From: Ignavibacteria bacterium
Lineage (GTDB): Bacteria > Bacteroidota > Ignavibacteria > Kapaibacteriales > Kapaibacteriaceae
Assembly: GCA_013204605.1 (NCBI GenBank)
Contig: JABMNI010000071.1
Location: 36,876 to 100,875, forward strand
DNA length: 64,000 nt
Direction: 5' to 3'
Shown: piece by piece, positions 44,609 through 53,693 of the stretch
Layout of the letters: every line of letters begins with the position of its first letter
Numbering within the stretch: position 1 is the stretch's first letter
Notes under the pieces: generated by a model
The model's database searches: none
What the model saw: the letters and a program-made list of their open reading frames with translations, nothing else
What the model was told of the DNA's origin: nothing
Made by a program: the position numbers and the translations under genes

Positions 44609-45889
44609 ATGAATTCATCCAGCATACATGTAGGTCTAGACATTGGTACTACCAAGGTATGCGTAGTTATAGCCTCAGTTGACGGAACGTCGGGTCGCGT
44701 TGATATTATCGGAACTGGGATAGCCCCCTGCGATGGATTAAAGCGCGGAGTGGTAACCAATATTGGAAAGACTGCCGATGCGATTAAGGTTGCGCTTGAA
44801 AAAGCAGAGCAACAATCGGGGTATCAAATTGGAAGAGTAGTGGTTGGTATTTCGGGCGATCATGTACGGTCTACAACCACACGCGCAATTGTAAGCACTA
44901 GCTCGGCTGAAGTGAGCGACAAGGACATTAACCGATTGCATCATGAATTGCGGCAGGTGCGGATTACGCCGGACAGGCGAATACTGCACGTGATTCCGCA
45001 GGACTACATCATTGATGGGCAAGATGGAATTTCGGATCCGCATGGAATGAGTGGAAAGCGATTAGAGGCACTAGCGTTAGTTATTACGGCTGCCGAAAGT
45101 GCCGTTGAGAATATTTACAAGTGTTGTGAACGCGCCGGAGTAGATGTTGATGCCGTTGTGCTTCAGCCCCTTGCCAGCGCATTAGCAGTGTTGGAAGATG
45201 TTGAACGAGAAGTTGGTGTTGGGTTGATTGATATTGGTGGTGGTACAACCGACATTGCAATTTTTAAAGACAACGTATTGCGAGCTTCATCGATTGTTGC
45301 GATTGCGGGACAAAAAGTAACGGATGATATTACGGCGGTGTTGGGAATACGAAGTATCGATGCCGAGAAAATTAAAGTTGAACAAGGGCACGCGGCTTCC
45401 GAGAGTATACATCGCGATGAATATTTTCAAATTCCTGGAGTTGCAGGCAGATCGCCGCAGGAACTTTCAAAGTCGGTACTGTGTCAGATAATCGAGCCAC
45501 GAGTTGAAGAAACATTCGAGCACGCGATTGAGAAAATAGTGAAAAGCGGCTACGCCCACAGTCTATCGGCCGGTGTTGTTATTACTGGCGGCGGGGCTTT
45601 GTTGAAAGGCACCGATACGTTGGCGCAACGTCTGTTTAGAATGCAGGTAGCAATTGGAATTCCGCGTGGCTTTAGTTCAGATGCTCTGGCAAAAGAAGTT
45701 AGTACACCGTTGTATGCAACTGCAGTTGGCTTAACTCTTTACTCAATGAAACATTCGAGCGAGTTCGAGCAATTGAACATTTTACAAGAAAAACAATCCA
45801 CAAATCAAACTATCGAAACAATTCCTGACGAGCCTAAAAAGAGGAAGGGACTACTTGGAAATGTTATTCAATGGTTTGAAAATTTATGA
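44609..45889 (+). CDS. ftsA: Cell division protein FtsA
   Basis: Actin-like membrane tether of FtsZ, cytosolic. Phosphate-1 motif GLDIGTTKVCVVIA at the N-terminus; the 1C SHS2 region (GIAPCDGLKRGVVTNI, GISGDHVRS); phosphate-2 VGLIDIGGGTTDIAIF; adenosine motif SAGVVITGGGALLKGT. The C-terminal amphipathic helix GLLGNVIQWFENL is preserved and would bind membrane. 426 residues. The ftsZ start follows 30 bases after the stop. Confidence 0.97.
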   Translation: MNSSSIHVGLDIGTTKVCVVIASVDGTSGRVDIIGTGIAPCDGLKRGVVTNIGKTADAIKVALEKAEQQSGYQIGRVVVGISGDHVRSTTTRAIVSTSSAEVSDKDINRLHHELRQVRITPDRRILHVIPQDYIIDGQDGISDPHGMSGKRLEALALVITAAESAVENIYKCCERAGVDVDAVVLQPLASALAVLEDVEREVGVGLIDIGGGTTDIAIFKDNVLRASSIVAIAGQKVTDDITAVLGIRSIDAEKIKVEQGHAASESIHRDEYFQIPGVAGRSPQELSKSVLCQIIEPRVEETFEHAIEKIVKSGYAHSLSAGVVITGGGALLKGTDTLAQRLFRMQVAIGIPRGFSSDALAKEVSTPLYATAVGLTLYSMKHSSEFEQLNILQEKQSTNQTIETIPDEPKKRKGLLGNVIQWFENL

Positions 45890-45919
45890 TCTCAAATTTT
45901 TTCCCAATCGGGGGGAACC

Positions 45920-47302
45920 ATGCCGATTGAGTTAGATATTTCTCAAACATACGACGCGAGAATTCGCGTAGTTGGAGTTGGTGGCGGCGGTGGGAATGCC
46001 GTGCGCACCATGATAACGCGAGGCCTGGATGGCGTTGAGTTTGTTGCCGCGAACACTGATCGGCAATCACTCATGAGCAATCCGGCTGGCGTGAAAATTC
46101 AGCTTGGAAAGGAAGCTACTCGTGGCTTAGGCGCCGGTGCAAATCCAGAAATGGGACGCAAGGCTGTCGAAGAAAGCATCGACGATATTCGCGATGCGAT
46201 AACGGGTAGCGACATGATATTTGTTACAGCCGGAATGGGCGGAGGTACGGGAACCGGAGCAGCACCGGTTATCGCACGCGTTGGCCGAGAGTTAGGTGCC
46301 CTAGTTGTTGGCATTGTCACGAAGCCTTTCAAATATGAATCGAAACGTCGCGAACAAATTGCCGAACATGGCATCAAGGAGCTACGCGAACACGTAGACG
46401 CATTGATCGTGATTCCTAACCAACGAATCCTTTCCATCGTCGACGAAAACGTTTCGTTCGTAGATGCCCTGGCTATGGTAGACACCGTCCTTTACAACGC
46501 AACCAAGGGTATCGCCGATATTATTTCGGGCGTTGGTTTCATTAACGTCGACTTTGCCGATGTTCGCACTGTTATGTCCAATATGGGCGAATCGCTCATG
46601 GGTATCGGTACTGCACGCGGAGAACATCGCGCACTAGAAGCGGCCCAGAACGCACTTAATTCTCCCATCCTCGAGGGGATGCAGATTTATGGGGCTAAGG
46701 GGCTTCTCGTGAACGTAACCGGCGGAAGTAGTCTTGGTATGCATGAAGTTAACGAAGCAGTGTCATGCATTGAACAGGCGGCCGGAGATGACGTTAATCT
46801 TATCAACGGTGTAGTGATAGACGACAGAATGGGAGACGAGATATCCATTACTGTGGTTGCTACCGGATTCCGCAGAACAGAAGATGCACGCAAGACCACC
46901 ATGGTCAGTGTTGCCACTTCAATCTCAGATGCATTGCCATCCGAAGAGGAAAAATCACGACCACGAATTACAGTTGATGAGGATCCGGAAAACGAAATTG
47001 TTAGGCCAGTTAGAATTGAGATCCTAAGCGGCATACAGGACGTGGACGTAAATGACGTGGATGCTCCGGCATTGTACCGCAAATCGAAACGAGTGGAAAC
47101 TGAAGACAGTAATTCTGAGTACAATGTAAGGACGTTACCTCAGGTCGGACAGCCAAGAGCTGCCGTTCCTACCAGCGGTGGAATAAAATCCAAAACCGAC
47201 TCAGAAGCAGATGCATCGAAGAGTGGATTCCTTACTCCTAAGGCAAAACAAGCAGGTGCTTCCGGTGGCACTCCGGCTTTTCTTAGGAAAATAATGGACT
47301 AA
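45920..47302 (+). CDS. ftsZ: Cell division protein FtsZ
   Basis: Tubulin-like GTPase that forms the Z ring. Features: IRVVGVGGGGGNAVRTMI, the T4 signature GMGGGTGTGAAPVIA, PFKYESKRREQIAEHGI, the catalytic T7 loop FINVDFADVRTVM, and the conserved C-terminal peptide TPAFLRKIMD that binds FtsA. The linker between core and tail is about 110 residues, rich in Ser, Asp and Glu. 460 residues. It is preceded by a G-rich stretch (GGGGGGAACC) that may act as a ribosome site. It is terminated by the hairpin at 47321-47352. Confidence 0.98.
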   Translation: MPIELDISQTYDARIRVVGVGGGGGNAVRTMITRGLDGVEFVAANTDRQSLMSNPAGVKIQLGKEATRGLGAGANPEMGRKAVEESIDDIRDAITGSDMIFVTAGMGGGTGTGAAPVIARVGRELGALVVGIVTKPFKYESKRREQIAEHGIKELREHVDALIVIPNQRILSIVDENVSFVDALAMVDTVLYNATKGIADIISGVGFINVDFADVRTVMSNMGESLMGIGTARGEHRALEAAQNALNSPILEGMQIYGAKGLLVNVTGGSSLGMHEVNEAVSCIEQAAGDDVNLINGVVIDDRMGDEISITVVATGFRRTEDARKTTMVSVATSISDALPSEEEKSRPRITVDEDPENEIVRPVRIEILSGIQDVDVNDVDAPALYRKSKRVETEDSNSEYNVRTLPQVGQPRAAVPTSGGIKSKTDSEADASKSGFLTPKAKQAGASGGTPAFLRKIMD

Positions 47303-47320
47303 CGTGTACATAGTAACAAA

Positions 47321-47352
47321 AAAAATGGCCACCCTTGGGTGGCCATTTTTTT
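47321..47352. terminator. Bidirectional rho-independent terminator between ftsZ and a small minus-strand gene
   Basis: AAAAATGGCCACCC (47321-47334) and GGGTGGCCATTTTT (47337-47350) pair perfectly over 14 bp with a minimal loop. T-runs follow on the plus strand, and A-runs (U's on the minus strand) precede it. It serves ftsZ and the small gene that ends at 47354. Confidence 0.93.
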
Positions 47353-47353
47353 T

Positions 47354-47584
47354 TTATATTTTTCGACTAGCAAGATCGAATGGAATGACCGCCAGTCCAG
47401 AATGACTTCCACCGGTATTTACTAGTACATTTACCGCCGATCCAGAAGCTATGTAGTCGACACCTCCTACAACCACTATATTGGTATGTTCAGTTTCGAT
47501 AATCGAACCAGGACCCAACGGTCCCATACTACTGTCATGCCAACGTACATTTGCCGGAGCCAACGTTGTATACTTTTGCAACAT
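47354..47584 (-). CDS. Small protein of unknown function
   Basis: A 76-residue frame on the minus strand from ATG 47584 to a stop right beside the bidirectional terminator. The sequence is beta-rich with Gly/Ser/Val (MGPLGPGSIIETEHTNIVVV, GGVDYIASGSAVNVLVNTGG). It has no signal peptide or membrane helix, and I do not recognise it. The support for it being real is its position: it fills the gap exactly up to a terminator that also has a U-run in its direction. The remaining gap to 47755 shows no features. Confidence 0.5.
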   Translation of the reverse strand: MLQKYTTLAPANVRWHDSSMGPLGPGSIIETEHTNIVVVGGVDYIASGSAVNVLVNTGGSHSGLAVIPFDLASRKI

Positions 47585-47755
47585 TAAATTAGCCTTTCAC
47601 ACTTAGGAGCTACATGGAAGAGGTGCAATTTACCAAGATTACAGCCAATTTGGTTTGGTTCTGCGTAATTGCGCACACATTCAAGGACCCTTTTGTAGTG
47701 CAGCCTTAACCACGGCAGGCTGCTCGAAGTTATGCCAACTCCACATCAAAACGTA

Positions 47756-49063
47756 TTAATGCACCGCATTCTCGGCTTCCATAACTGCCTTCTTTACGTT
47801 AACCCGCATGAGCAAAACCATGCCCACCAGCAAGAATATTATTAACGAAAAAACTGCAATTCTGTAACTGCCGGTTAGTGTTAAGGCGAGTCCAAAAAAC
47901 AGCGGACCCAACCAAGAAGTCCCCTTATCGCTTATCTCGTACAAAGAAAAATATTCGGCTTCCTTACCAACGGGGATCATCGTTGAAAAAAGACTTCTAC
48001 TCAGCGCCTGCGTTCCGCCCAACACAATTGCAATTACCGACGCCAAAATATAGAAATGCGTGGCAGTTGTAACCAATGCGTACCCCGCCACCAAAACTCC
48101 AACCCATCCAAACAACGCAATAATTATCGCCTGCTTTGTCCCAACCAAACTTGCAATTCGCTCGAACATCAACGACCCAATAATCCCAACAAACTGCACA
48201 ATTAAAATCGCCTGCATTAGCACGTCCATCCCCAGCCCAATCTCTTCCTGCCCGAACTGTGCCGACATTGTAATCACCGTCTGAACGGTTTCATTGTACA
48301 TCAAATACGCAACAAAAAACAACAGCGTCTGCGGATAATATCTGAGCGTTTTAAATGTGTGATAGAGTTGCCCGAATGACTGTTTGAGGGCAGGGGGCTC
48401 ACTGTTTTTTGCACGCGGAAACTTCATCAACAACAATGGTACGAGTGTAAATAATCCCCACCATATTCCAACTGAAGCCAAAATTGTTCTGATTGCAAGT
48501 TCTACAGAGCCCCCTTCACTTTCGACCGAAGAAAAATACATTAAGTGGACTGCCAACAGGAGTCCACCACCAAGGTATCCAAGGGCCCAACCTCGGCTGG
48601 AAACTTTGTCGCGATCGGCTGCGTTGGCCAACATTGGAAGGAACGAATTGAACACAACAATGCTCGCTCCGAATGCAAGATTTGCAATTACAAACAGCAA
48701 TCCACCAAGCATATAATTGCCGGCCGAAACCGAAATCATGTACATGAATGTAGTTGCAATGGCACCCGTAAAGGCTGTTGCACTGATGAGAGCTTTTTTG
48801 TTACTCCATGAATCGGTGATGGCACCAATCATGGGAAGAATGAAAACCTGCATGATCACCGATGCCGAAACAACAAATGAAAACCACGAGCCGGGGTGGA
48901 TGGTCAGTCCGAAGGGATGGATCATTCCAGACGCGTCGGCGGCTGTTTTTGCTACCGATGTTAGGTAGGGTCCAAGGAAAACTGTAATGACCGAGGTGCT
49001 AAACGCACTGTTCGCCCAATCATACACATACCATCCAAATCGTTGCTTGCGAAGGTTCGACAT
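47756..49063 (-). CDS. Major facilitator superfamily transporter, UMF1/Atg22-like
   Basis: A 435-residue inner-membrane protein with about 12 helices. The N-terminal FGWYVYDWANSAFSTSVITVFLGPYL in split form is the UMF1 family hallmark. GAITDSWSNKKALISA is the loop-2 motif, and GWALGYLGGGLLLAVHLMYF lies mid-protein. The fungal relative Atg22 exports amino acids from vacuoles; the bacterial substrate is unknown. The C-terminus is short and charged (VKKAVMEAENAVH). No linked regulator. Confidence 0.9.
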   Translation of the reverse strand: MSNLRKQRFGWYVYDWANSAFSTSVITVFLGPYLTSVAKTAADASGMIHPFGLTIHPGSWFSFVVSASVIMQVFILPMIGAITDSWSNKKALISATAFTGAIATTFMYMISVSAGNYMLGGLLFVIANLAFGASIVVFNSFLPMLANAADRDKVSSRGWALGYLGGGLLLAVHLMYFSSVESEGGSVELAIRTILASVGIWWGLFTLVPLLLMKFPRAKNSEPPALKQSFGQLYHTFKTLRYYPQTLLFFVAYLMYNETVQTVITMSAQFGQEEIGLGMDVLMQAILIVQFVGIIGSLMFERIASLVGTKQAIIIALFGWVGVLVAGYALVTTATHFYILASVIAIVLGGTQALSRSLFSTMIPVGKEAEYFSLYEISDKGTSWLGPLFFGLALTLTGSYRIAVFSLIIFLLVGMVLLMRVNVKKAVMEAENAVH

Positions 49064-49117
49064 TCGTTGCTCCAGTAATTAAACGAATATACTCATCGAA
49101 CTACGGTATTTTAGCTG

Positions 49118-49237
49118 CGCGGGAAGCTTCGCGGGAAGCTTCGCGGGTAACTTTGCGGGTAACTGCGTGGGTAACTGCGTGGGTAACTGCGTGGGTAACG
49201 TTGCGGGTAGCTTCGCGGGTGACTCCGTGGGACGATG
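49118..49237. repeat. 12-bp tandem repeat, about ten units
   Basis: Ten consecutive 12-base units of the type CGCGGGTAACTT / CGTGGGTAACTG (49118, 49130, 49142, 49154, 49166, 49178, 49190, 49202, 49214, 49226), with substitutions mainly at unit positions 2-3 and 7-12. It occupies most of the gap between the divergent MFS and agmatinase genes. A related three-unit array (AGCTTTGCGGGT-type) lies at 63876-63912. A minus-strand frame through it would read T-R/H-A/E-V repeats, but it has no gene context. Confidence 0.9.
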
Positions 49238-49280
49238 GAATTTTAACAGGACTTGAAATTAAATCACATATATAGTTTAG

Positions 49281-50189
49281 ATGCGAATGAAGACACTGGG
49301 TCCCAAAAAGAATTTCTTGGCTATCGATGCCCCACATTGCGAATTGGAAACTGCTGCAATAGCCATTGTTTCGGCGCCGTACGAACACACCGTGAGCTAT
49401 GGTGGCGGCACAGCAAAGGGTCCACGGGCTATCTTGGATGCAAGTGCATTCGTGGAATTCTACGACGACGAAACAGAATTGGAACTTTGTTTTTCAAAAG
49501 GCATTGCAACCGTAAAACCTATTGACTTCGAAAAAAAAGTCGACAAAGCGGCGCTCGATGTAATTGAGCAACAAGTAAGGGAACTGTTATCGCAAAATAA
49601 ATTTGTTGTCACACTAGGCGGCGAACATTCAATTTCTACTGCGCCAATCGCGGCACATTTTGCGCACTATCCAAAGATGAGCATTCTACATTTCGATGCG
49701 CATTCAGATCTTCGAGATGAATACCAAGGTTCGAAATATTCACACGCATCCTTCATGAGTAGAGTTGCAGAGTTTTTTCCGCCCAAACGCATTACGCAAG
49801 TTGGTATACGTGCGCAGTGCGTAGAGGAGGCTCAGTTTATCAAAACGAAGGGTGTGAAAACTTTTTATGCGTCGGCTTTGCGCAGAGGTCTGCACCAAAA
49901 AAATTGGCAGAAGTCCGTAGTTGATACGCTTAACAAACACGTGTACATCACCTTCGATGTGGACTACTTCGATCCCGCCATCATGCCTGCCACAGGCACT
50001 CCCGAACCGGACGGATTTCTGTACAGTGAGACACTTGATGTTTTCCGCGAGATAAAGCGTCAGGGCAAACGCATTGTTGGTTTCGATGTAGTGGAGCTTT
50101 CTCCGGTAAAGGGGCTTTCCCATCCTGACATTACAACGGCGCGTCTAATTTATAAAATGCTAAACCTAGAATTTCAGACTAGAAAGTAA
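49281..50189 (+). CDS. speB: Agmatinase / ureohydrolase
   Basis: Manganese enzyme of the arginase family that splits agmatine into putrescine and urea. The metal ligands are visible: VTLGGEHSIS (His), LHFDAHSDLR (Asp-x-His-x-Asp) and ITFDVDYFDPAIMP (Asp-x-Asp). The N-terminal VSAPYEHTVSYGGGTAKGP and GTPEPDGFLYSE loop are agmatinase-like. 302 residues. Formiminoglutamase or another guanidino-acid hydrolase cannot be fully excluded. It is 3 bases before dapD, so they are probably cotranscribed. Confidence 0.9.
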   Translation: MRMKTLGPKKNFLAIDAPHCELETAAIAIVSAPYEHTVSYGGGTAKGPRAILDASAFVEFYDDETELELCFSKGIATVKPIDFEKKVDKAALDVIEQQVRELLSQNKFVVTLGGEHSISTAPIAAHFAHYPKMSILHFDAHSDLRDEYQGSKYSHASFMSRVAEFFPPKRITQVGIRAQCVEEAQFIKTKGVKTFYASALRRGLHQKNWQKSVVDTLNKHVYITFDVDYFDPAIMPATGTPEPDGFLYSETLDVFREIKRQGKRIVGFDVVELSPVKGLSHPDITTARLIYKMLNLEFQTRK

Positions 50190-50192
50190 ACA

Positions 50193-51035
50193 ATGTTGGA
50201 ATTACAACTTCGAATTGAAGAACTATTTGCACTGCCCATTCAAGAGTTTAATGCCCACGATAACGTGGATGAAATTCTTGAGGATTTGTTAGAGGGTTTG
50301 AACGATGGTACTGTGCGTGCTGCAACGCCTACGGCCAACGGAGAATGGCAGACGCAGCGGTGGGTGAAGCACGGAATCTTGTTATTGTTCCGTCGGGGTG
50401 TTCTGATTGAAATGCACAGTCAGCCCCCTTTCAGATTTTTCGACAAACACACACTGTCAACCAAACATTTTACTGTTAAGCAAAATGTGCGCATTGTGCC
50501 CGGAGGATCGGTGGTTCGAAATGGGTGTTATTTGGCGAGCGGGGTGATTTGTATGCCGCCTATGTATATCAACATTGGGGCGTATATCGGCGAGGGGAGT
50601 ATGGTCGATTCTCACGCACTGGTAGGTACGTGCGCGCAAGTGGGCAAACGGGTTCACATCAGCGCGGCTGCACAGATTGGCGGCGTGTTGGAGCCAGCAG
50701 GAGCGCGTCCGGTGGTTATCGAGGACGATGTTTTGGTTGGCGGGAATTGCGGTGTGTACGAAGGTGTTTTGGTCCGCAAACGTGCTGTGTTGGGCAGCGG
50801 GGTAATTCTCAACGCATCTACACCGGTGTACGATTTGGTCAACGAAACTATTATTCGAAGCAGCGCAGAAAATCCTCTAGAAATTCCCGAAGGCGCAGTA
50901 GTAATTGCAGGTGCAAGAAATATTCGGAGTGAATTTGGTGCTCAACACGGACTCAGCGTTAGCACGCCGATCATCGTTAAGTATAGAGACGAAAAGACCG
51001 ATGCCAGGACGGCGCTGGAAGAAGGCCTTCGGTAA
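50193..51035 (+). CDS. dapD: Tetrahydrodipicolinate N-succinyltransferase
   Basis: Succinylates 2,3,4,5-tetrahydrodipicolinate in lysine and diaminopimelate synthesis. Left-handed beta-helix of hexapeptide repeats: VVRNGCYLASGVICMPPMYINIGAYIGEGSM in split form, GTCAQVGKRVHISAAAQIGG, PVVIEDDVLVGGNCGVYEG, LVRKRAVLGSGVIL. 280 residues, as expected. Its stop codon overlaps the left arm of the inverted repeat at 51034-51195. Confidence 0.95.
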   Translation: MLELQLRIEELFALPIQEFNAHDNVDEILEDLLEGLNDGTVRAATPTANGEWQTQRWVKHGILLLFRRGVLIEMHSQPPFRFFDKHTLSTKHFTVKQNVRIVPGGSVVRNGCYLASGVICMPPMYINIGAYIGEGSMVDSHALVGTCAQVGKRVHISAAAQIGGVLEPAGARPVVIEDDVLVGGNCGVYEGVLVRKRAVLGSGVILNASTPVYDLVNETIIRSSAENPLEIPEGAVVIAGARNIRSEFGAQHGLSVSTPIIVKYRDEKTDARTALEEGLR

Positions 51036-51195
51036 ATGTGAAAATGTGGAAATTTGAGAATGCCAATATTTCAATCTGAAAATCCTAATTGCACCTACCG
51101 GGTGAAAATGACCGGGTGAAAATGACCGGGTGATTCCTGAAATGATTTGCTATCATTTGAGATTGGCATTCTCAGATTTTCACATTTTCACATTT
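51034..51195. repeat. Intergenic inverted-repeat element, copy 1
   Basis: A 32-base arm (51034-51065, beginning AAATGTGAAAATGTGG and ending GAGAATGCCA) is repeated in inverse orientation at 51164-51195 (TGGCATTCTCAGATTT, then CACATTTTCACATTT), with about 30 of 32 positions matching. The 98-base interior holds a 14-base tandem repeat ACCGGGTGAAAATG (51097, 51111, partial 51125). The element sits between the convergent dapD and DUF1801 genes and could act as a terminator. Related arms recur at 57.6 and 61.9 kb. Confidence 0.85.
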
Positions 51196-51208
51196 GTATT
51201 ACGAATTT

Positions 51209-52444
51209 TTAATTCGAAAGCGTTGGGTCGCCCTTGTCCCTATTCAACTTCACAGCTTGGCGCACCATCCGTTCAAAAACATCGCGATGAACATCCTTAG
51301 CTGAACGCATTGTTACGTGGCGCATCATGGTCACATCGCCTGTTAGCAAATTCAGTTCGTCATCGAGCTCGGTGCCTCGCCAAAATCCAAAGTTTACGTG
51401 GTCGGAAAATGCTTTAACGTAGCACATTGGACCGTTGTAAGCGAATACTGGTTGCGACCAAAGAATGCTTTCTTGAGCTTCGGGCGCATTAGCCTTAATA
51501 ATTGCTCTTACTGTTGTTACAACCTCACGCTGCCATCCTCTAAGGTGAGCCACGTAGTCGTCAACATTTATAGCGCGATGCACTTCCTGCTGCACCGGCG
51601 CAGATTCTGTGGCTTCTTCTTCGTGAGCTCGCTGACCTAACCTTGCGGCTCGGCGTTCAAGAACTGAACCACGTTTAGGGCGTTCTGTTTTCTCGGCTTG
51701 AGGCTTGTTCCTGTTGTCTGGACGGTTGTCCTGACGACGTCTGTTACCACCTTGCGGCTGCGACTGAGACTCTTGTGGGTTGCGTACGGCAGCTTGTTGA
51801 CCTGGCGAGTCGCCACTTGAACCTGCATCCGTTGTGGTTGCGCCAGCGTTTTCACCTGCTGGTGCATTCCTATCGCGGTTACGACCGCGCCCACGTTGAT
51901 TTCTGTTCCTGCCTGAGGGTCTACTAGCGTTCTCGCCAGTACTTCCTGAAACGTCCGGGCTACTGTCGCTTGCACCAGAAATAGATCCAGCGCCTACACC
52001 AGAATTTGAGCCACCACCTGATGGCGCTACAGAATTCGGATTGGAAGGTGAATTAGTCGGTGAGTTCGGAGGGGAGTTTGATTGATCACGAGATTGGCGT
52101 GGTTGGTTCCTGTCACCACGAGGACGCTGGTTGTTACGCGCGTCCGTAGGTTGATTGGAATCACGACCAGCACCTGGTTCACGACCAGCACCTGGTTCAC
52201 GACCGTCTGTGGAATTATTCGGATCACTAGCTGATGCACCAACATTCTGATTTGAAGGCTGGCTTGCATTGGCAGGTTGATTTGTATTTGGTGCGGCGTC
52301 TGTTCCAGGCGGATCCGCTTGATTGCGGTTTTCGCCTCTGCGTCCACGCCCTCTGCGACCGCGACTTCTGCGTCCGCCCGATTCCAAATTACTTTCTGAC
52401 CCGGCTGGGGTGCTCGTCTGTTCTGGGTTTTGATTTTCTGACAT
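51209..52444 (-). CDS. Disordered RG/N/Q-rich protein with C-terminal DUF1801 domain
   Basis: A 411-residue protein. Residues 1-260 are low-complexity: an RG-rich block (GGRRSRGRRGRGRRGENRN), then long runs of Asn, Gln, Ser, Pro and Gly with short tandem repeats (GREPGAGREPGAGRD, coded by an 18-bp repeat at 52168-52205). A basic stretch (EKTERPKRGSVLERRAARLG) follows, then a DUF1801 domain (VDDYVAHLRGWQREVVTTVR in near form, ESILWSQPVFAYNGPMCYVKAF, HVNFGFWRGTEL). Such tails bind RNA and form condensates in other systems. The neighbour is a DEAD-box helicase read in the same direction, so a role in RNA metabolism is inferred. Confidence 0.8.
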   Translation of the reverse strand: MSENQNPEQTSTPAGSESNLESGGRRSRGRRGRGRRGENRNQADPPGTDAAPNTNQPANASQPSNQNVGASASDPNNSTDGREPGAGREPGAGRDSNQPTDARNNQRPRGDRNQPRQSRDQSNSPPNSPTNSPSNPNSVAPSGGGSNSGVGAGSISGASDSSPDVSGSTGENASRPSGRNRNQRGRGRNRDRNAPAGENAGATTTDAGSSGDSPGQQAAVRNPQESQSQPQGGNRRRQDNRPDNRNKPQAEKTERPKRGSVLERRAARLGQRAHEEEATESAPVQQEVHRAINVDDYVAHLRGWQREVVTTVRAIIKANAPEAQESILWSQPVFAYNGPMCYVKAFSDHVNFGFWRGTELDDELNLLTGDVTMMRHVTMRSAKDVHRDVFERMVRQAVKLNRDKGDPTLSN

Positions 52445-52553
52445 GAAGACCGAATTGTCTATTGCACATATTAAAACACAAATATACGGGAACGAATTGT
52501 GGGCAAGGGGCTTACCCAGTACCCACGATTGTTCCGTTAGGTGTTTCTTTTAT

Positions 52554-53693
52554 TTAACTGCGCTTATGGCCGCTAAATGGGTGATTGTCTATACGATCAA
52601 TCTTACGATTAATTAGTCGCTCGATATCGCGTAGAACTCCTCTGTCTGAATGTGTAGCAAGTGTTAGAGCGGTACCCGATTTACCTGCACGACCCGTACG
52701 ACCAATTCTGTGGACGTATGTTTCGGCCGTATCCGGCATGTCGAAATTCACTACAAATGGCAGATCAGTAACGTCGATTCCGCGTGCAGCAACATCGGTT
52801 GCAACAAGAACTCGCATTTTGCGACTCTTGAAATCATCCAATGCACGTTGGCGTGCGTGCTGTGATTTATCACCATGAATTGCCGTCACACGGTGACCAT
52901 TTTTATGCAATTCCTTGGCAACACGATCGGCACCTCGCTTTGTACGAGTGAATACCAATACCGAACCTTCTAGTTCCTCTAGTAATAGGTGATTAAGCAA
53001 CGCACGCTTGTTCTCAGTTTGAACCATGTACAATTGTTGTTCAACCACTTGACTTGCAGATTTAACCGGTGCTACTGAAATGTTCACAGGATTGTGCAAC
53101 ATTGAATTAGCAAGTTTCTTAATCTCATTTGGAAGAGTTGCAGAGAAAAACAGTGTCTGTCTGTTTTCAGGCACAAGGGACACAATACGTTTGATGTCCG
53201 GCTGGAATCCCATGTCGAGCATTCTATCGGCCTCGTCTAGCACAAGTGTCTGTACGTTGTTTAAACGTAAAACGCCTTGGTCAACTAAGTCTAATAAACG
53301 ACCCGGAGTTGCAATAACAACGTCGACACCTCTACGTACGGCTTCGATCTGCGGACGCAGACTCACACCACCATAAAGAGTCACGTGACGAAACTGCATG
53401 TACTTGCCATACGAACGAAAACTGTCACCGATTTGCACAGCGAGTTCTCTTGTGGGTGCAACTATCAAGGCGAAAGGTCCGCCCCGTACTTTACCCATAT
53501 CGAATACCTGCGACAAAATTGGCAATGCAAATGCCGCAGTCTTGCCAGTACCTGTTTGTGCACAACCGAACACGTCTGCGCCCGTTAGCACTACTGGTAT
53601 AGCTTGTTCTTGAATTGGAGTAGGCTGTGTATAGCCCGCATCCTTAATAGCACGCATTAATGGCGCGCATAGCGAAAAATCCGAAAAGGTCAT
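52554..53693 (-). CDS. DEAD-box ATP-dependent RNA helicase (RhlE-like)
   Basis: A 379-residue RNA helicase with all core motifs: Q-motif (TQPTPIQEQAIPVVL), Walker A AQTGTGKTAAF, PTRELAVQ, DEAD (LVLDEADRMLDMGF), FSAT, VATDVAARGIDV and HRIGRTGRAGKSG. It ends shortly after the second RecA domain (NHPFSGHKRS), lacking the long basic C-terminal tail that many RhlE/DeaD proteins carry. The RG-rich protein just downstream (109 bp) may play that part in trans (inference). The 510 bp upstream may include a long leader. Confidence 0.94.
   Translation of the reverse strand: MTFSDFSLCAPLMRAIKDAGYTQPTPIQEQAIPVVLTGADVFGCAQTGTGKTAAFALPILSQVFDMGKVRGGPFALIVAPTRELAVQIGDSFRSYGKYMQFRHVTLYGGVSLRPQIEAVRRGVDVVIATPGRLLDLVDQGVLRLNNVQTLVLDEADRMLDMGFQPDIKRIVSLVPENRQTLFFSATLPNEIKKLANSMLHNPVNISVAPVKSASQVVEQQLYMVQTENKRALLNHLLLEELEGSVLVFTRTKRGADRVAKELHKNGHRVTAIHGDKSQHARQRALDDFKSRKMRVLVATDVAARGIDVTDLPFVVNFDMPDTAETYVHRIGRTGRAGKSGTALTLATHSDRGVLRDIERLINRKIDRIDNHPFSGHKRS

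Noticed and set aside
49118..49237. Possible CRISPR array
   Set aside because: Units are 12 bp, contiguous and without spacers; no cas genes are in the window.
49101..49388. 95-codon minus-strand frame through the 12-bp repeat
   Set aside because: Its Thr-Arg-Glu/His-Ala repeats come from the tandem DNA repeat, and it overlaps the agmatinase start.
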